A stretch of DNA of 64,000 bases from assembly GCF_019097595.1 (NCBI RefSeq), contig NC_080710.1:4770780-4834779 (forward strand), in the 5' to 3' direction. Below are positions 1 to 11,382 of this stretch, in pieces (positions within the stretch are counted from its first letter, which is position 1; every line of letters begins with the position of its first letter). This DNA comes from Hemibagrus wyckioides (Eukaryota > Chordata > Actinopteri > Siluriformes > Bagridae). The position numbers and the translations under genes were made by a program. Under the pieces are notes generated by a model that ran no database searches, was not told where the DNA came from, and was given only the letters and a program-made list of their open reading frames with translations.

Positions 1-35
1 GACAGAGAGAGAAAGAGAGTTCACCATATGTAGAA

Positions 36-567
36 CTGTGTTTGTGTGCATGTGTGTGTGCGCGTATGTCTGTGTGAGTGTGTGTGCGCGTATGTGTGCG
101 TGCACGTATGTGTGCGAGCGTGTGTGTGCGAGCGTGTGAGCGCGTATGTGTGCAAGCGTGTGTGTGCGAGCGTGTGTGTGTGCGAGCGTGTGTGCGAGCG
201 TGTGTGCGAGCGTGTGAGCGCGTATGTGTGCGTGCGCATGCGTGCACGTGTGTGTGCGAGCGTATGTGTGTGTGTGAGCGCGTATGTGCACGTGCGTGCG
301 CGTATGTGTGTGTGCGCGTATGTATGTGTGCGAGCGTGTGAGCGCGTGTGTGCGCGTATGTATGTGTGTGCATGCGCGCGCGTATGTGTGCGCGCGCGTA
401 TGTGTGCGCGAGCGTATGTGTGTGCGCGAGCATGTGAGCGCGTGCGTATGTATGTGTGTGCATGCGCGTGTGTGCATGCGCGTGTGTGCGCGTATGTGTG
501 TGTGCTCGTGTGTGTGTGCATGCGTGTGTGTGCGTGCGTGTGTGAGCGCATATGTGTGCGTGTGTGG
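36..567. repeat. (TG)n/(CG)-rich purine-pyrimidine tract
   Basis: About 530 bp of almost uninterrupted alternating purine and pyrimidine: TG runs broken by CG, CA and TA steps, with recurring gcgagcgtgtg and gcgcgtatgtg words. It lies just upstream of the first visible cpt1 exon, so it is probably intronic. All six frames are open here only because stop codons rarely arise in such sequence; the resulting Cys/Val/Arg-rich and His/Thr-rich frames are not genes. Such sequence is the classical type that can adopt Z-DNA. Confidence 0.9.
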
Positions 568-805
568 CGCATGCCTGACTTTCTGATTGATTTGTGTGCC
601 TTGTCTGCTGAATCCTGACAGCCTCTTGTCTTTCTCTGTTCATACATTTTCCCATCATTTTTTGGCACTTCTGTTGATTTTATTCTTTATTGCATGCGTT
701 GTTTTTCTCTCCATCTTCATCCGTTCATCTTCTCTTTGGACTTTTTTTTTTTTCCACCTTTATCTTGCATTCTCTCCTTCCATTTCTCCCTCTCTCTCTG
801 ATCAG

Positions 806-891
806 TGGTTGTTGAGGTCCACTATTCCTTGCTGTTCCTATCAATATGAGAGGATGTTTGACACTTGTCGCATTCCTGGAATTGTGACAGG

Positions 892-925
<34 letters not shown>

Positions 926-3900
926 TTGTAATTACTAACTGGAGAATGATGTATGGAAAAACCACAGAACAGACTGGGAGCATCTTATACCCATCACCCA
1001 CTCGATCACTCTACATGGAAAAATATGAGCTTTACTCTCAAGCTCTCCGCCCACAGCGTCCACCCTTCACCAGCTTCTCTCTTTTTTGCATTATCTCTTC
1101 TATACTGTCTAATAAAGAGGATCTTGTCACTTTCTGAGACTTCTGTGTAGGAATGTTAGAATTTGACTGGCACTGGAGACTCATTCCAGTCCATCCCAGT
1201 GCTGAGAAAAAGAGAAATTGCTGTACAAATTTTTATTATTAGCATTATCTAGTCAGTAATGTTAGGCTTCAACTAAAGTAGTAAAATGTTTTTATATATG
1301 TGAAAGGCTGTTCTGTACATGAACATGACGAGCTGAAATGTCCTCCTACTCTCCTGCTGTAGACACTGTGGTGCACTGGAACGATAGTGAGCACGTGGCC
1401 GTGTACCACAGGGGCCGATTTTTTCGTCTGTGGCTCTACCAGGCAGGCAGGATGCTCAAGCCACGTGAGATCGAACAGCAGATCCAACGTATCCTGGATG
1501 ACAAGTCTGCTCCAGCACCGGGCGAGGAGAAACTGGCAGCTTTAACTGCAGGGGAAAGGTACACACACACACACCTAGTATTCTCATATTGAATGATTTT
1601 CACACCTACACAGACACAGAGGCCACGCCTCTTTCACGGAGACTGACGGGCACAGAGGCCACGCCTCTTTCACGGAGACTGACGGGCACAGAGGCCACGC
1701 CTCTTTCACGGAGACTGACGGGCACAGAGGCCACGCCTCTTTCACAGAGACTGACGGGCACAGAGGCCACGCCTCTTTCACGGAGACTGACGGGCACAGA
1801 GGCCACGCCTCTTTCACGGAGACTGACGGGCACAGAGGCCACGCCTCTTTCACAGAGACTGACAGGCACAGGGGCCACACCTCTTTCAATCAGACTGACA
1901 GGCACAGAGGCCACGCCTCTCTCACTGAGACTAATACCTTTGTGCACTTACACTTGCCATTGAATCCACTTCCTAGAATTCCATGGGCTGAAGCCAGGAA
2001 GAAGTTCTTCAGCTCTGGCGTCAACAAGAGATCTCTGGACTGCATTGAGAAAGCTGCGTTCTTCGTCACTCTGGAAGAAGAGGAGCAAGGCATGATGGGA
2101 GACGACCCTGACGCTAGTATGGACCGTTATGCCAAGTCTCTCCTTCATGGAAAATGTTACGACAGGCGAGTGAAGACATGAAGATTTGAAGACATACCAA
2201 ATTAATTAAAATATTTTTGTATATTATTGAGGATTCATGGTTCAGTTTTAATTTGTCAGTCTCATCTGCAGCACTAACATGCCGTGTGTGTGTGTTCCTC
2301 AGGTGGTTTGATAAGTCGTTCACCGTCGTGATGTATAAGAACGGGAAGAACGGCCTGAACGCTGAGCACTCCTGGGCAGACGCTCCAATCGTCTCCCACA
2401 TGTGGGAGGTGAGATTTAGGAAACAAACAAATACAGGGTTGAATGGAGGCTTAAATGGAGAGAACTCAGAATCTCTCTCTCTCTCTCTCAGTATGTCCTG
2501 ACCATGGACAGTTTTCAGTTGGGGTATAATCAAGAGGGACATTGCAAAGGTGACTGTAATCCGTCTCTGCCCCCCCCACAGCGATTGTCCTGGGACATTC
2601 CTTCAGAGGTACACATTTACTCCTTTCTACAAATCACATTCTGTTCTTTTCATTCAATTTCCAAGTCTTTTAATTCCTTTGCTTTTATTCCTCTCTCAGT
2701 GTCAGGAGCGTATCTCTCAGTCTCTCTCGGTAGCGCAGGCGCTGGCCGATGACGTCAACTTTCACGTTTTCGCCTTTCGTGATTTCGGAAAAGGCAGTAT
2801 CAAAAAGATCCGCATGAGCCCCGACGCCTTCATCCAGTTAGCTCTTCAGCTGGCCTACTACAGGGTGAGTCTTTAGGTTTAATACATTTCCCATCATGCC
2901 CTGCTTCAGCTCAACACACAGCCACACAATATCAGTCTAACACATGGTAAGAATTACAACTCTCTCTCTCTGATGCTCAGGACAGAGGGATGTTCTGTCT
3001 GACGTACGAGGCGTCGATGACACGTCTGTTCCGTGAGGGCCGAACTGAAACCGTGCGCTCGTGTACCAGTGAGAGCTGTGCCTTTGTCAAAGCCTTTCAA
3101 AATGGAGAGGTAAACACATACTTCTGAGACAATTTTTAGCCATCTGTCTCACACATCTCATGGAAAGGTTTCACTTCTATTTTAATCCATCAGTGTTGGA
3201 GGAAAACAAAAAAAACCAACATGAATACATGCGAGTTTCTCCTTGTCTCTGACTCCTTCACGCCCTTTCTCCCCTGTACTGTGTGTGTGTGTGTTTTTGT
3301 ATTTGTGTCTGCTGGTGGTTTTTTTTTTCCACTCTTGTCCATTTGTCTCTCTGTTTGTTTGTCTTATCTCTCTCTCTATCTCTATCTCTATTTTCACCTC
3401 ATTTCATTCTCTGTCTGTTATGATTCTCTCTGTTCAGTTTAAAGTATTAAACGAATAAATCTACCTTTCCCTGTGCAGCCGGTGGATGTGTGCAGGCGTC
3501 TTTTACGCACGGCGGCTGAGAAGCATCAGATGCTCTACCGGCTGGCCATGACAGGAGCTGGAATAGATCGACACCTCTTCTGCCTCTACGTCGTCTCAAA
3601 ATACCTGGGTGTCGAGTCGCCCTTCCTGAAAGAGGTGTGTGTGTGGAAATAAGATGCCTTATGTAGTGAGGGAATGTGTATGGATCTGTAAATAGATTTA
3701 AATCTCAAATCTATGATAAATTCCATGTGTGTGTTTCGGGTTAGGTGTTGTCTGAGCCGTGGCGTCTCTCCACCAGTCAGACTCCCTTCCAGCAGGTGGA
3801 GCTGTTTGACCTCGTGAATCACCCCGACTACATCACCTGTGGAGGAGGATTTGGACCTGTAAGTCTTTTTTATTAGAGATTGTGTTTTTCATATCCGCAA

Positions 3901-5248
3901 ACACAGTGCCCTTACTCTATAGCAATGCATCGGCGCTTTAGTCATTCAGTGTGTTCGGTTCTCTCGCCTGTACATTCTGCTTAAACAGATCAGTTTTCAA
4001 AACTCTCATACCACTGTCATGGTCATCATCATCTTATAGATAGCTAAGCCAAGTTTCTGGATCCAATGTTTATGCTACTTGTAAACTAGACTAAATTAGT
4101 TATCTAGCCAAATGATTGGTCATTTATTTAGAAAAATAAAAAAAATTTATACTTTTTAACCACAAAAGCTTGTCTAACACTAGCTCTGGGATGTGCGTCC
4201 ATGATGATACGTACTACGTAATCACATCAGAGGGTCACGTGTGAAGTAGGTGAAGCTACAGGCCCATTGTTTACTAGTGTGGAGAAGGAGGACCACTCCG
4301 AAGTTGTTGTGTGGAACATCACAAAGTTATATGTATCTTTTTGTTAGTAAAGAGCGTTGGACTTATTTGCACTTCCTTGGTCTTTGCACGTTTGCTTTGT
4401 AAACACTGGGTCTGTAGCTCCGCCTACATCACGTGTGACCTTTCAATGTGATTACCTAGAATGTAGTGTTGTGGACGTGCATCCCAGAGCTAGTGCTAGA
4501 CGAGCCTTTGCGGTTAAAAAGCATATAATTTTTTATTTTGCTAAGAAAATGTTAGATGGCTTGTCTAGATAAGAGTCTTCTTCCTGGCCTGGGATGGTTT
4601 AGAGCTCTTTGAAGCTGCATTTTGGAAGCTCAAACTCTCGGGCACCACTGAAGTCCACTATATGGAGAAAAATCCTGAAATGTTTTCCCTCAATAAACAT
4701 AATTTCTTTCCGACTGAAGAAAGACAGACATGAAAATCTTGGATGACAAGGAGGTGAGGAAATTATCTGTAGATTTATGTTCTGGAAGTGAACTTCTCCT
4801 TTAATGTCCTTCAGAATTAGTATCTCAGTGGATGTTGGGCTACTGATCAGAAGGTCAGTTGAGAAGCAGTGAAGAATCTGTATCTACAGGACGTCTACAA
4901 CTGTATCTGCTCTTTAAAACAAGACGGCTTCATATCAAATTTCAGGTCGCGGACGACGGATACGGCGTGTCTTACAGCATCATTGGAGAGAAGATCATCA
5001 GCTTCCACATCTCCAGCAAGCGCTCGTGTCCTCAGACCGTGAGTTGTGGTTCGCCAGCGCTACTTGTTCTTTTAAAAGTCAGAAAGTGTAAAAAAAAAAA
5101 ATTTTTTTTTTCTCCTTTTTCTTAGGACTGCCATAAGTTCGGGGTGCAGCTCAGAAAAGCGCTGTGCGATCTCTTGAAGCTGATGACGGACGATAAGCAA
5201 GAGGTGCCACAGAGCGAGCAGAACCACACCGCAAAGAAAGAGCTGTAG
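806..5248 (+). CDS. carnitine O-palmitoyltransferase 1, 3' portion
   Basis: CPT1 transfers long-chain acyl groups from CoA to carnitine at the outer mitochondrial membrane, the committed step of fatty-acid import. Eleven exons are visible: 806-890, 1363-1558, 1977-2165, 2303-2408, 2492-2608, 2700-2864, 2981-3109, 3479-3634, 3745-3858, 4946-5038 and 5126-5248 (stop TAG). They join in phase to 490 codons. Family signatures in order are [70 protein letters not shown] (catalytic His codon 2367-2369), [40 protein letters not shown] and [16 protein letters not shown]. The N-terminal regulatory and two-helix membrane part lies left of the window. The third visible intron starts with GC (2166-2167) instead of GT. 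Which CPT1 paralogue this is cannot be settled by eye; linkage to tnnt1 and dnaaf3 recalls human CPT1C on 19q13, but that is inference. Confidence 0.95.
1612..1935. repeat. 36-bp minisatellite, about nine copies
   Basis: Tandem array in the cpt1 intron between exons 1363-1558 and 1977-2165. The unit is 36 bp and reads roughly acgggcacagaggccacgcc followed by tctttcacggagactg. Six or seven central copies are nearly identical and the last two or three diverge. Each unit contains agaggc-cac-gcctct, a 6-bp inverted repeat around three bases. Because 36 is a multiple of three, long repetitive frames are open on both strands; I see no evidence they are translated. Confidence 0.93.
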
Positions 5249-7160
5249 AGAGGAGAGGGGGGTTCATTCAGAACAGGAAGAATTTTTGTTTTGTTTTTGA
5301 CAAATTTGTTTGTTATTTTTCCCCCTATTGAATGTGTGTGTGTGTGTGTGTGTGTGTAAGTATGTGGTGTGTGGTAGAATGATGCAAGGGACCAGAGGCA
5401 GGATAGAATTACAGATGCATTAAGAGATGACTTTTTAGACGAGGAGGAGAAGGAGGAGGATAAAGAAGTGATGCGGTGATGCGGTCCTGTCTTAAATGCC
5501 TTAAGTGTTCAGCAGGTAGGGATTTACTAGCTGCAGCTAGGGTCCAACGTTCTCCAGTCCAGTTCAGCTCAGCATCTTCTTTTTCTTTCTTTTAGCATTA
5601 AAGCGAAAAACAACCTATTTGAAAACATCACCAAAAAATAAACAAGTGTGATTGCGAAAACGGACAAGAAGGGCTTAGCTAGCTACTAGTCCTGCATGCA
5701 AATTATTAGCTTTGTGCAAAAGCATACAGATAGTGTATCATTTACACCGCTACCGTTATGCTTCATTTCACTGCATTCATTTCTGCTTTCTGCATCTTTT
5801 AAGCTTCCTGTGTAAAAATATCAGTGCTGCTCAAACGATAATGTCCGTGAGGTCCAGCTAATACTAAAGCCTAGCGAACGCTGATCGAAAGCCCAACCTA
5901 AATCGGACCTACATCAGATTTCGACTTCAAGGAGTGACGGCGCCGCATCGCCGGGGCTCACATGACCGCGACAAGGACGATTATTAAGAACACAAAAGAA
6001 ATGTTTTTTGTTTGTTTGTATGTTTGTTTTTTCAGGTCATGAACAATTCAAACCTCACTCACACACTGGAATGTACAATTCTACATCTATGTAAATCTTG
6101 AAACGGATTCTCTACATAGGGTTCAACGTTAACACGGTGCAATCGGTGAGCGAACTAGTTTACAGGTCGTTTAGGATACACTTAGATATTAGACCTCACC
6201 TTTCGGGTGCGATGAACACGTCGCTCCGAACCATTTTTTTTACTTGAATGCTGACGTCTTTTTTCCCTCACACTTTTTCCACACGTTTTCTTTGCTGATG
6301 ATGATAATGATACTGGGCCACACGATGATTCGGTATGAACAAAACCGTGCAGCTGCTCAACTCGAATCTTTATAGACAAATGCATGACATGACGGCTATT
6401 TATCATAAAAGAGTCACGGATAGATCACGCCTGAAGGGAACGCGGTCGCACAATCCGAACCGTTCGGTTGTCTCAGTGACGGCGTGGTTTGTTTTGTTTT
6501 TTTGTTTTTTGTTTTTTAATAAATGGCTTGAATGAAGATTTCTAATTTCAGGATCTAAGAAAGCTCAGACTGAAGGTCAGGAATCTGCAGAGTTTTTTAA
6601 ACCAAGCAGCACTTTTGATTGCCAGTGAGACTGTTTATTTTCTTCACATAGGATCCTACAATGGGGATTTATTATTATTATTTTCATTATTATTATTATG
6701 ACTACACTAAAAGTTTTTTCCACTTAATACTTTTACCTTTCTCATCTTATGAACTTAACAACCACTGACTTGACTCGTTGCTGTTCTTGTTGTTATGTGT
6801 GATGTTTATTCGATGATGTCCAAACTAACACCTAAAAACAATATGAATATCTGTAATGTATCTAGCTCACTCCTGGACACTCTCTATTTAGAATGAGCTT
6901 TTCTTCTTCTTCTTCTTCTTCTTCTTCTTCTTCTTTTTTTAAAACCCAAGCACTTATCCCTTTTTCTCGGGCCAGTAGTTTGCGCCCCGTCTTTTTGTCT
7001 CCTATCGCTTTCGTGTTTTCTGCAGTAGCGTGCAAGTCTTTCTCGCTCTCTTTGGCCTCACTATAGCAAGTGTCTGTATTTTATACGTCTTTATTGGAAA
7101 AAAAAGTGAAACCTCCTGAAATCTTTTTTTTTTTTAATAAAAAGAGATCGAAGCACACAA
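5249..7160 (+). other. probable cpt1 3' UTR
   Basis: About 1.9 kb without an exon. It begins at the cpt1 stop, has a (TG)n run at 5332-5357, a (CTT)n run at 6900-6934, several A/T-rich stretches and an AATAAA-type signal in aataaaaag at 7136-7144, so a long 3' UTR ending near 7160 is plausible. No conserved coding segment was seen on either strand. The UTR extent is inference. Confidence 0.5.
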
Positions 7161-7214
7161 GATTGTCTGTGTTTGATTTACAAAAGGAAGGAATTACAGA
7201 ATAAAACGGATGTG

Positions 7215-7485
7215 AGCCAAACCTTCTCGTCCAGCATCAGTGTCTGACCTCACTAATGCGCTTCTAGAGGAATGGTCAAAAATTCCCATAAACCTTGTGG
7301 AAAGCCTTCCCAGAAGAGTTGAAGCTGTTATAGCTGTAAAGGGCGGAACAACTCCATATTACATTCATGTGTATGTAAAGGCACACGTCCCAGTTTTGTC
7401 CTGACTCGCAGTCTCCGCTCTAATTCATCCCAAAGGTGTTCTATCTGGTTGAGGTCAGGACTCTGTGCTTGGAATGACCATGTTA
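7215..7485. mobile_element. Tc1-like foldback relic, family A
   Basis: 7215-7390 matches the transposase C-terminal end of the Tc1-like element at 45978-47225 on the plus strand (words such as gaagagttgaagctgttata). From about 7395 the same element resumes in the opposite orientation (gtctccgctctaattcatcc). Terminal repeats are missing or decayed. The forward-to-reverse junction matches the one at 53405-53430. Confidence 0.8.
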
Positions 7486-8224
7486 ATGGCCGTCATAGGA
7501 CATGTCCCAATTCCAAAGAACTCTGCATACACTTTGTCACTTGGGTACAGTCCGTATGTTGGTCCTCTTCCTTATTGGGCAGTGGTTAAGGCTCTGAGAT
7601 ACTGATCAGAAGGTCAGGGATACAGGAAGTACAGACTCTCTGTGCTGTTTAACATGATCACGTAGTTAAAAATGGCGTCACTGGCTGATCCAAACATGGA
7701 TTGATGTTGTTTCGACCTGGTAATCGCTCTCGGTGTCTGATCTGTGTTCATGCTGCCACATTGAGGTCAAGGAGAAATGTTAATTCAGGTGGATTAGAAA
7801 TCTAATCCAGCTTTGTAACTCTTGATATCTATGCTCATGACCAAACAGCGTGTCCAGGTTTTGTCCGTGTCAGTCTCAATTAAAATCTGCCTTGTGTTTT
7901 TCCTCCTGCTATTAAAACACCACCACAGATATTTAGTCACTAATGCAAGCCCAACATGGACTGTTATTTATCACAGGAGTTCTGAAATGCAGGAATTAAA
8001 CTCATCAAAAAATTAGCAAGAAAAGTTGAAGTGTAAAATTTCTGACACTGGAGACTCCTTTCCAAAATAGATTTTATATATATGTTTTTTTCTTCTAGGT
8101 TCATGTATTGGTGAGATGAACAGTTTTGTTTCATTTTTTGACAATATTTCTCCTAAATTCAAAATATAACTATTGTTATTTAGAGTGTATGTTTAAAGGA
8201 AATGACAACACATCAAAAATAACC
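7486..8224. other. intergenic, no gene seen
   Basis: Single-copy-looking AT-rich DNA. A short stretch near 7574-7620 (cagtggttaaggctctgag...) resembles the conserved body of a fish SINE also seen at 33205-33350. 8041-8063 carries the dispersed word tgacactggagactcc. No coding signal was found. Confidence 0.5.
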
Positions 8225-8530
8225 CAGGATCATGCAGTATTTGCAGAGCTTTAATAACTCAAATAAAACAAAATGCAAATAATTTGTAAACAAATTGTGT
8301 TAATGCTTTGGCTAAATAACATTAAGAAATCAGTATTTGGTGGAATAACCCTGATTTGCATGTGTTTTGGCTCCATGATCTCCACCAGTTTCTCATATTG
8401 CTGTTGGGGAACTTTATACCACTCTTTTTGCAAAAAAGCAAACAGCTTGATGGTTCGTGACCATCCATCTTCCTCTTGATGACATTCCAGAGGTTTTCAA
8501 TAGGGTTCACATCTGGAGATTGGACAGTGG
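8225..8530 (-). mobile_element. Tc1-like transposase fragment, family C
   Basis: On the minus strand 8510-8322 encodes a C-terminal Tc1-like transposase segment containing NPIENLWNVIKRKM, the region with the third catalytic acidic residue of the DDE triad. It differs clearly from families A and B in this window. The rest of the element is not recognisable; an (AT)n repeat begins right after its left-hand flank. A degraded fragment with no functional expectation. Confidence 0.75.
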
Positions 8531-8551
8531 TCTCTTATTTTTTTTTCCAGC

Positions 8552-8552
8552 G

Positions 8553-8599
<47 letters not shown>

Positions 8600-8728
8600 T
8601 TCAGGCCAATCAGAGTCGAGAACTGTCATCATCATAACTAACATCGTTTTTTGTTTTTGCTTTATTTTTAATATGCATGTATTTATGCAAATAAATGTAT
8701 AATTACAGTTGAATAAAATATTTCATGT

Positions 8729-8798
<70 letters not shown>
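8552..8798. repeat. two (AT)n arrays flanking an AT-rich spacer
   Basis: (TA)n at about 8552-8594 and (AT)n at about 8736-8798, separated by about 140 bp of AT-rich sequence. Each array is self-complementary. Confidence 0.9.
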
Positions 8799-8804
<6 letters not shown>

Positions 8805-9188
8805 ATATCATGAAATATGTCAGAAATTTAAAAAAAATAATAATAAAATAAAAAAAGAATTAAAAGAAATGCAGACTAAAATGAAGATTCTGACATTTTC
8901 TATTCACATATTTATTTCTAACCAAACCTGCTTATTTTCTGTGTGGCTGAATTCATGTTTTTTTCTGAGTATATTTTTGGATCTGTCCTGAATTCTGCCC
9001 TGGATTTAGTTGTTAGCACTTTATTAGCAGCAAATATGTGTGGATTAAGCCTTCACAGTGCCGCGATCCCACATTTTGTCTTCACCTGTCGTGGATAAGA
9101 ACCTGACTTGTGTGTGTGTGTGTGTGTGTGTGTGTGAGACATGTAATAAATCTCTCTGTCCATCTGTCGTCCGGTACGTTTTTCCACC

Positions 9189-11350
9189 ATGTGCGATGCC
9201 GAGCAAGAGCTGGAGTGAGTTCCTTTTCTTAAAAATAAAGCATTCATATCCTTAAAAGAGAAAAAATACTTTGACTAACTCTGACTTTTCCTTATGTGTT
9301 TCAGGGAGCATGTGGAAGGTGAGATTGTGTCGTAGGTGTTTTATGGTCAGAGCTGAAGTGCAGACTGAAAGTCTTTTTTACTGCTGTTTTGACATGTAGA
9401 GGAGGAGGATGGACACGCAGAGCGAGATGGAGGTGAGTAAGTGTGTGTGTGTGTGTGGATGAAATAATGAACCTAGTGTAGTGTATGAGTGTGTTAGATC
9501 AGCTTATCCTTCACACTGCTATAGAAACCTTTTCTTTACAGCTCAACACATGCTGAATTAACAATCATTAATGTTATTATTATAAATCTGATCTGAAAAG
9601 AATCAGACTAGAGATTATGTCTCATGCTCGTAGATCCAGTTGTGTATATAATGAACTGTCGGTCTGCAGCATATCATATAATATAATATAATGTAACAGG
9701 CTGCTGGATCAAGTGCTATTGAATATTGAGGGTGGAGCCAAGTTTTAAATCATTTTAAATACATCATATTACTAGTTTTTTGTATTATATTTGACAGAAA
9801 CGACAGGAAAGAATGCTTTTTCATTCGTTGGTCTGTATTTTCTATCCCTGATTTTTTTTTCCCTCCTTCATTTAAATATACACAGATCAGCCATAACATT
9901 ATGACCACCTGCCTAATATTGTGTTGGTCCTCCTTGTGCTGCCAAAACAGCCCTGACCCGTCTAGGCATGGACTCCACTAGATCCCTGAAAGTGTGTTGT
10001 GGTAACTGGCAACAATATTACAGGATAGTTTTGATAGATACTGACCACTGCAGACCAGGAACACCACCACAAGTTTTGGAGATGCTCTGATCCAGCGGTC
10101 TATCCATCACAATTTATCCCTTGGTCAAACTCAAAGCTCAAATCCTTACACTTGTCCATTTTTCCTGCTTCTAACACATCAACTTTGAGGACAAAATGTT
10201 CACTTGCTGCCTAATATATCCCACCCACTAACAGGTGCCATGATGAGGAGATCATCAGTCTTATTCACTTCACCAGTTATGTTAGTGGTCATAATGTTAT
10301 GGCTGATCTGTGTATTATATAGTGCTTGTGTTTAAACTGAGCAAGCTTGAAGGGATTGGCTACACCCAAAGTCATCAAGAAACCTAGATTATTGACCATC
10401 CTGCTGCGTAAACCTGACTCGCGTTATATAAATCTAATGATTCACATACAAATAGCTCATGAAAACAATCAGTTTAACCCAAATCACAAAATATTTACTG
10501 GTTGCTATGGAAACCTCAGTGCTGTTTGTTTCCCCCCCATGTTTTCTCCTGGTTGTTGTTTTTTTTAGAAGAGGAACGACCCAAACACAAGTACGTCCAC
10601 AACTCATTCGAGCTATACACACACACACACACACACACACACATCATTTAACGTTTCAATTATGTTGTGTTGCTTTTTTTATGCTGTGTGTGATTACACG
10701 TGCAGACTCGTACACTCTCAACACACTGCTCCGAAAATCCCAGAAGGAGAGCGAGTGGACTTCGATGTGAGTTTTTACATCACGTGATTAATCACAGACA
10801 TGTGAATCTGTCCATACATACAGTGTCAAAGTGTGTGTGTGTGTGTGTATGTGTGTGTGTGTGTGTAGGACATCCACAGGAAGCGGATGGAGAAGGACCT
10901 GCTAGAGCTGCAGACGCTGATCGAAGTCCACTTCGTCCAGAGGAAGAGAGAAGAGGAGGAGCTGATCGCATTGAAAGAGAGAATTGTGGGATTTTTCTTG
11001 CTGTCTTATTTCCAAAAATATTGGCACCCTTCAGGAGTCTGGGCTAAAGTGATTTTATATAAATGTATAAATTTAAATCTTACATTTCTTCTAGGAAGAG
11101 AAAGAAAACCCAACATAAACAACATTTCATTAAATATATCGTTTTTAGATTTTATTTTGTTTTGTTTGGAAATTTGGCAAAAGTATTGACACCCCTATAT
11201 TTTGAAATACACACAGTCAGCAATTACATTTATTTACTTATTCATTCATTCATTCATTCATTTTTCTTTTTTATTTATTCATTTATTTTTTAATTTTTAC
11301 TATTTTTTAAATAAAGATGACTGAAATGTCTTGGTGTTCTGAAGTGTGTC

Positions 11351-11382
<32 letters not shown>

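Noticed and set aside
21..668. Long open frames on both strands over the TG-rich tract
   Set aside because: Low-complexity His/Thr or Cys/Val/Arg repeats generated by a dinucleotide array; no start context, splice logic or family similarity.
1584..1963. Repetitive frames of 101-124 residues over the minisatellite
   Set aside because: They arise because the 36-bp unit is a multiple of three and free of stops; they lie inside a cpt1 intron.
10500..10515. ggttgctatggaaacc as an RFX X-box
   Set aside because: A good sequence match but it lies in a muscle-gene intron with no ciliary context; single motif matches this size occur by chance.
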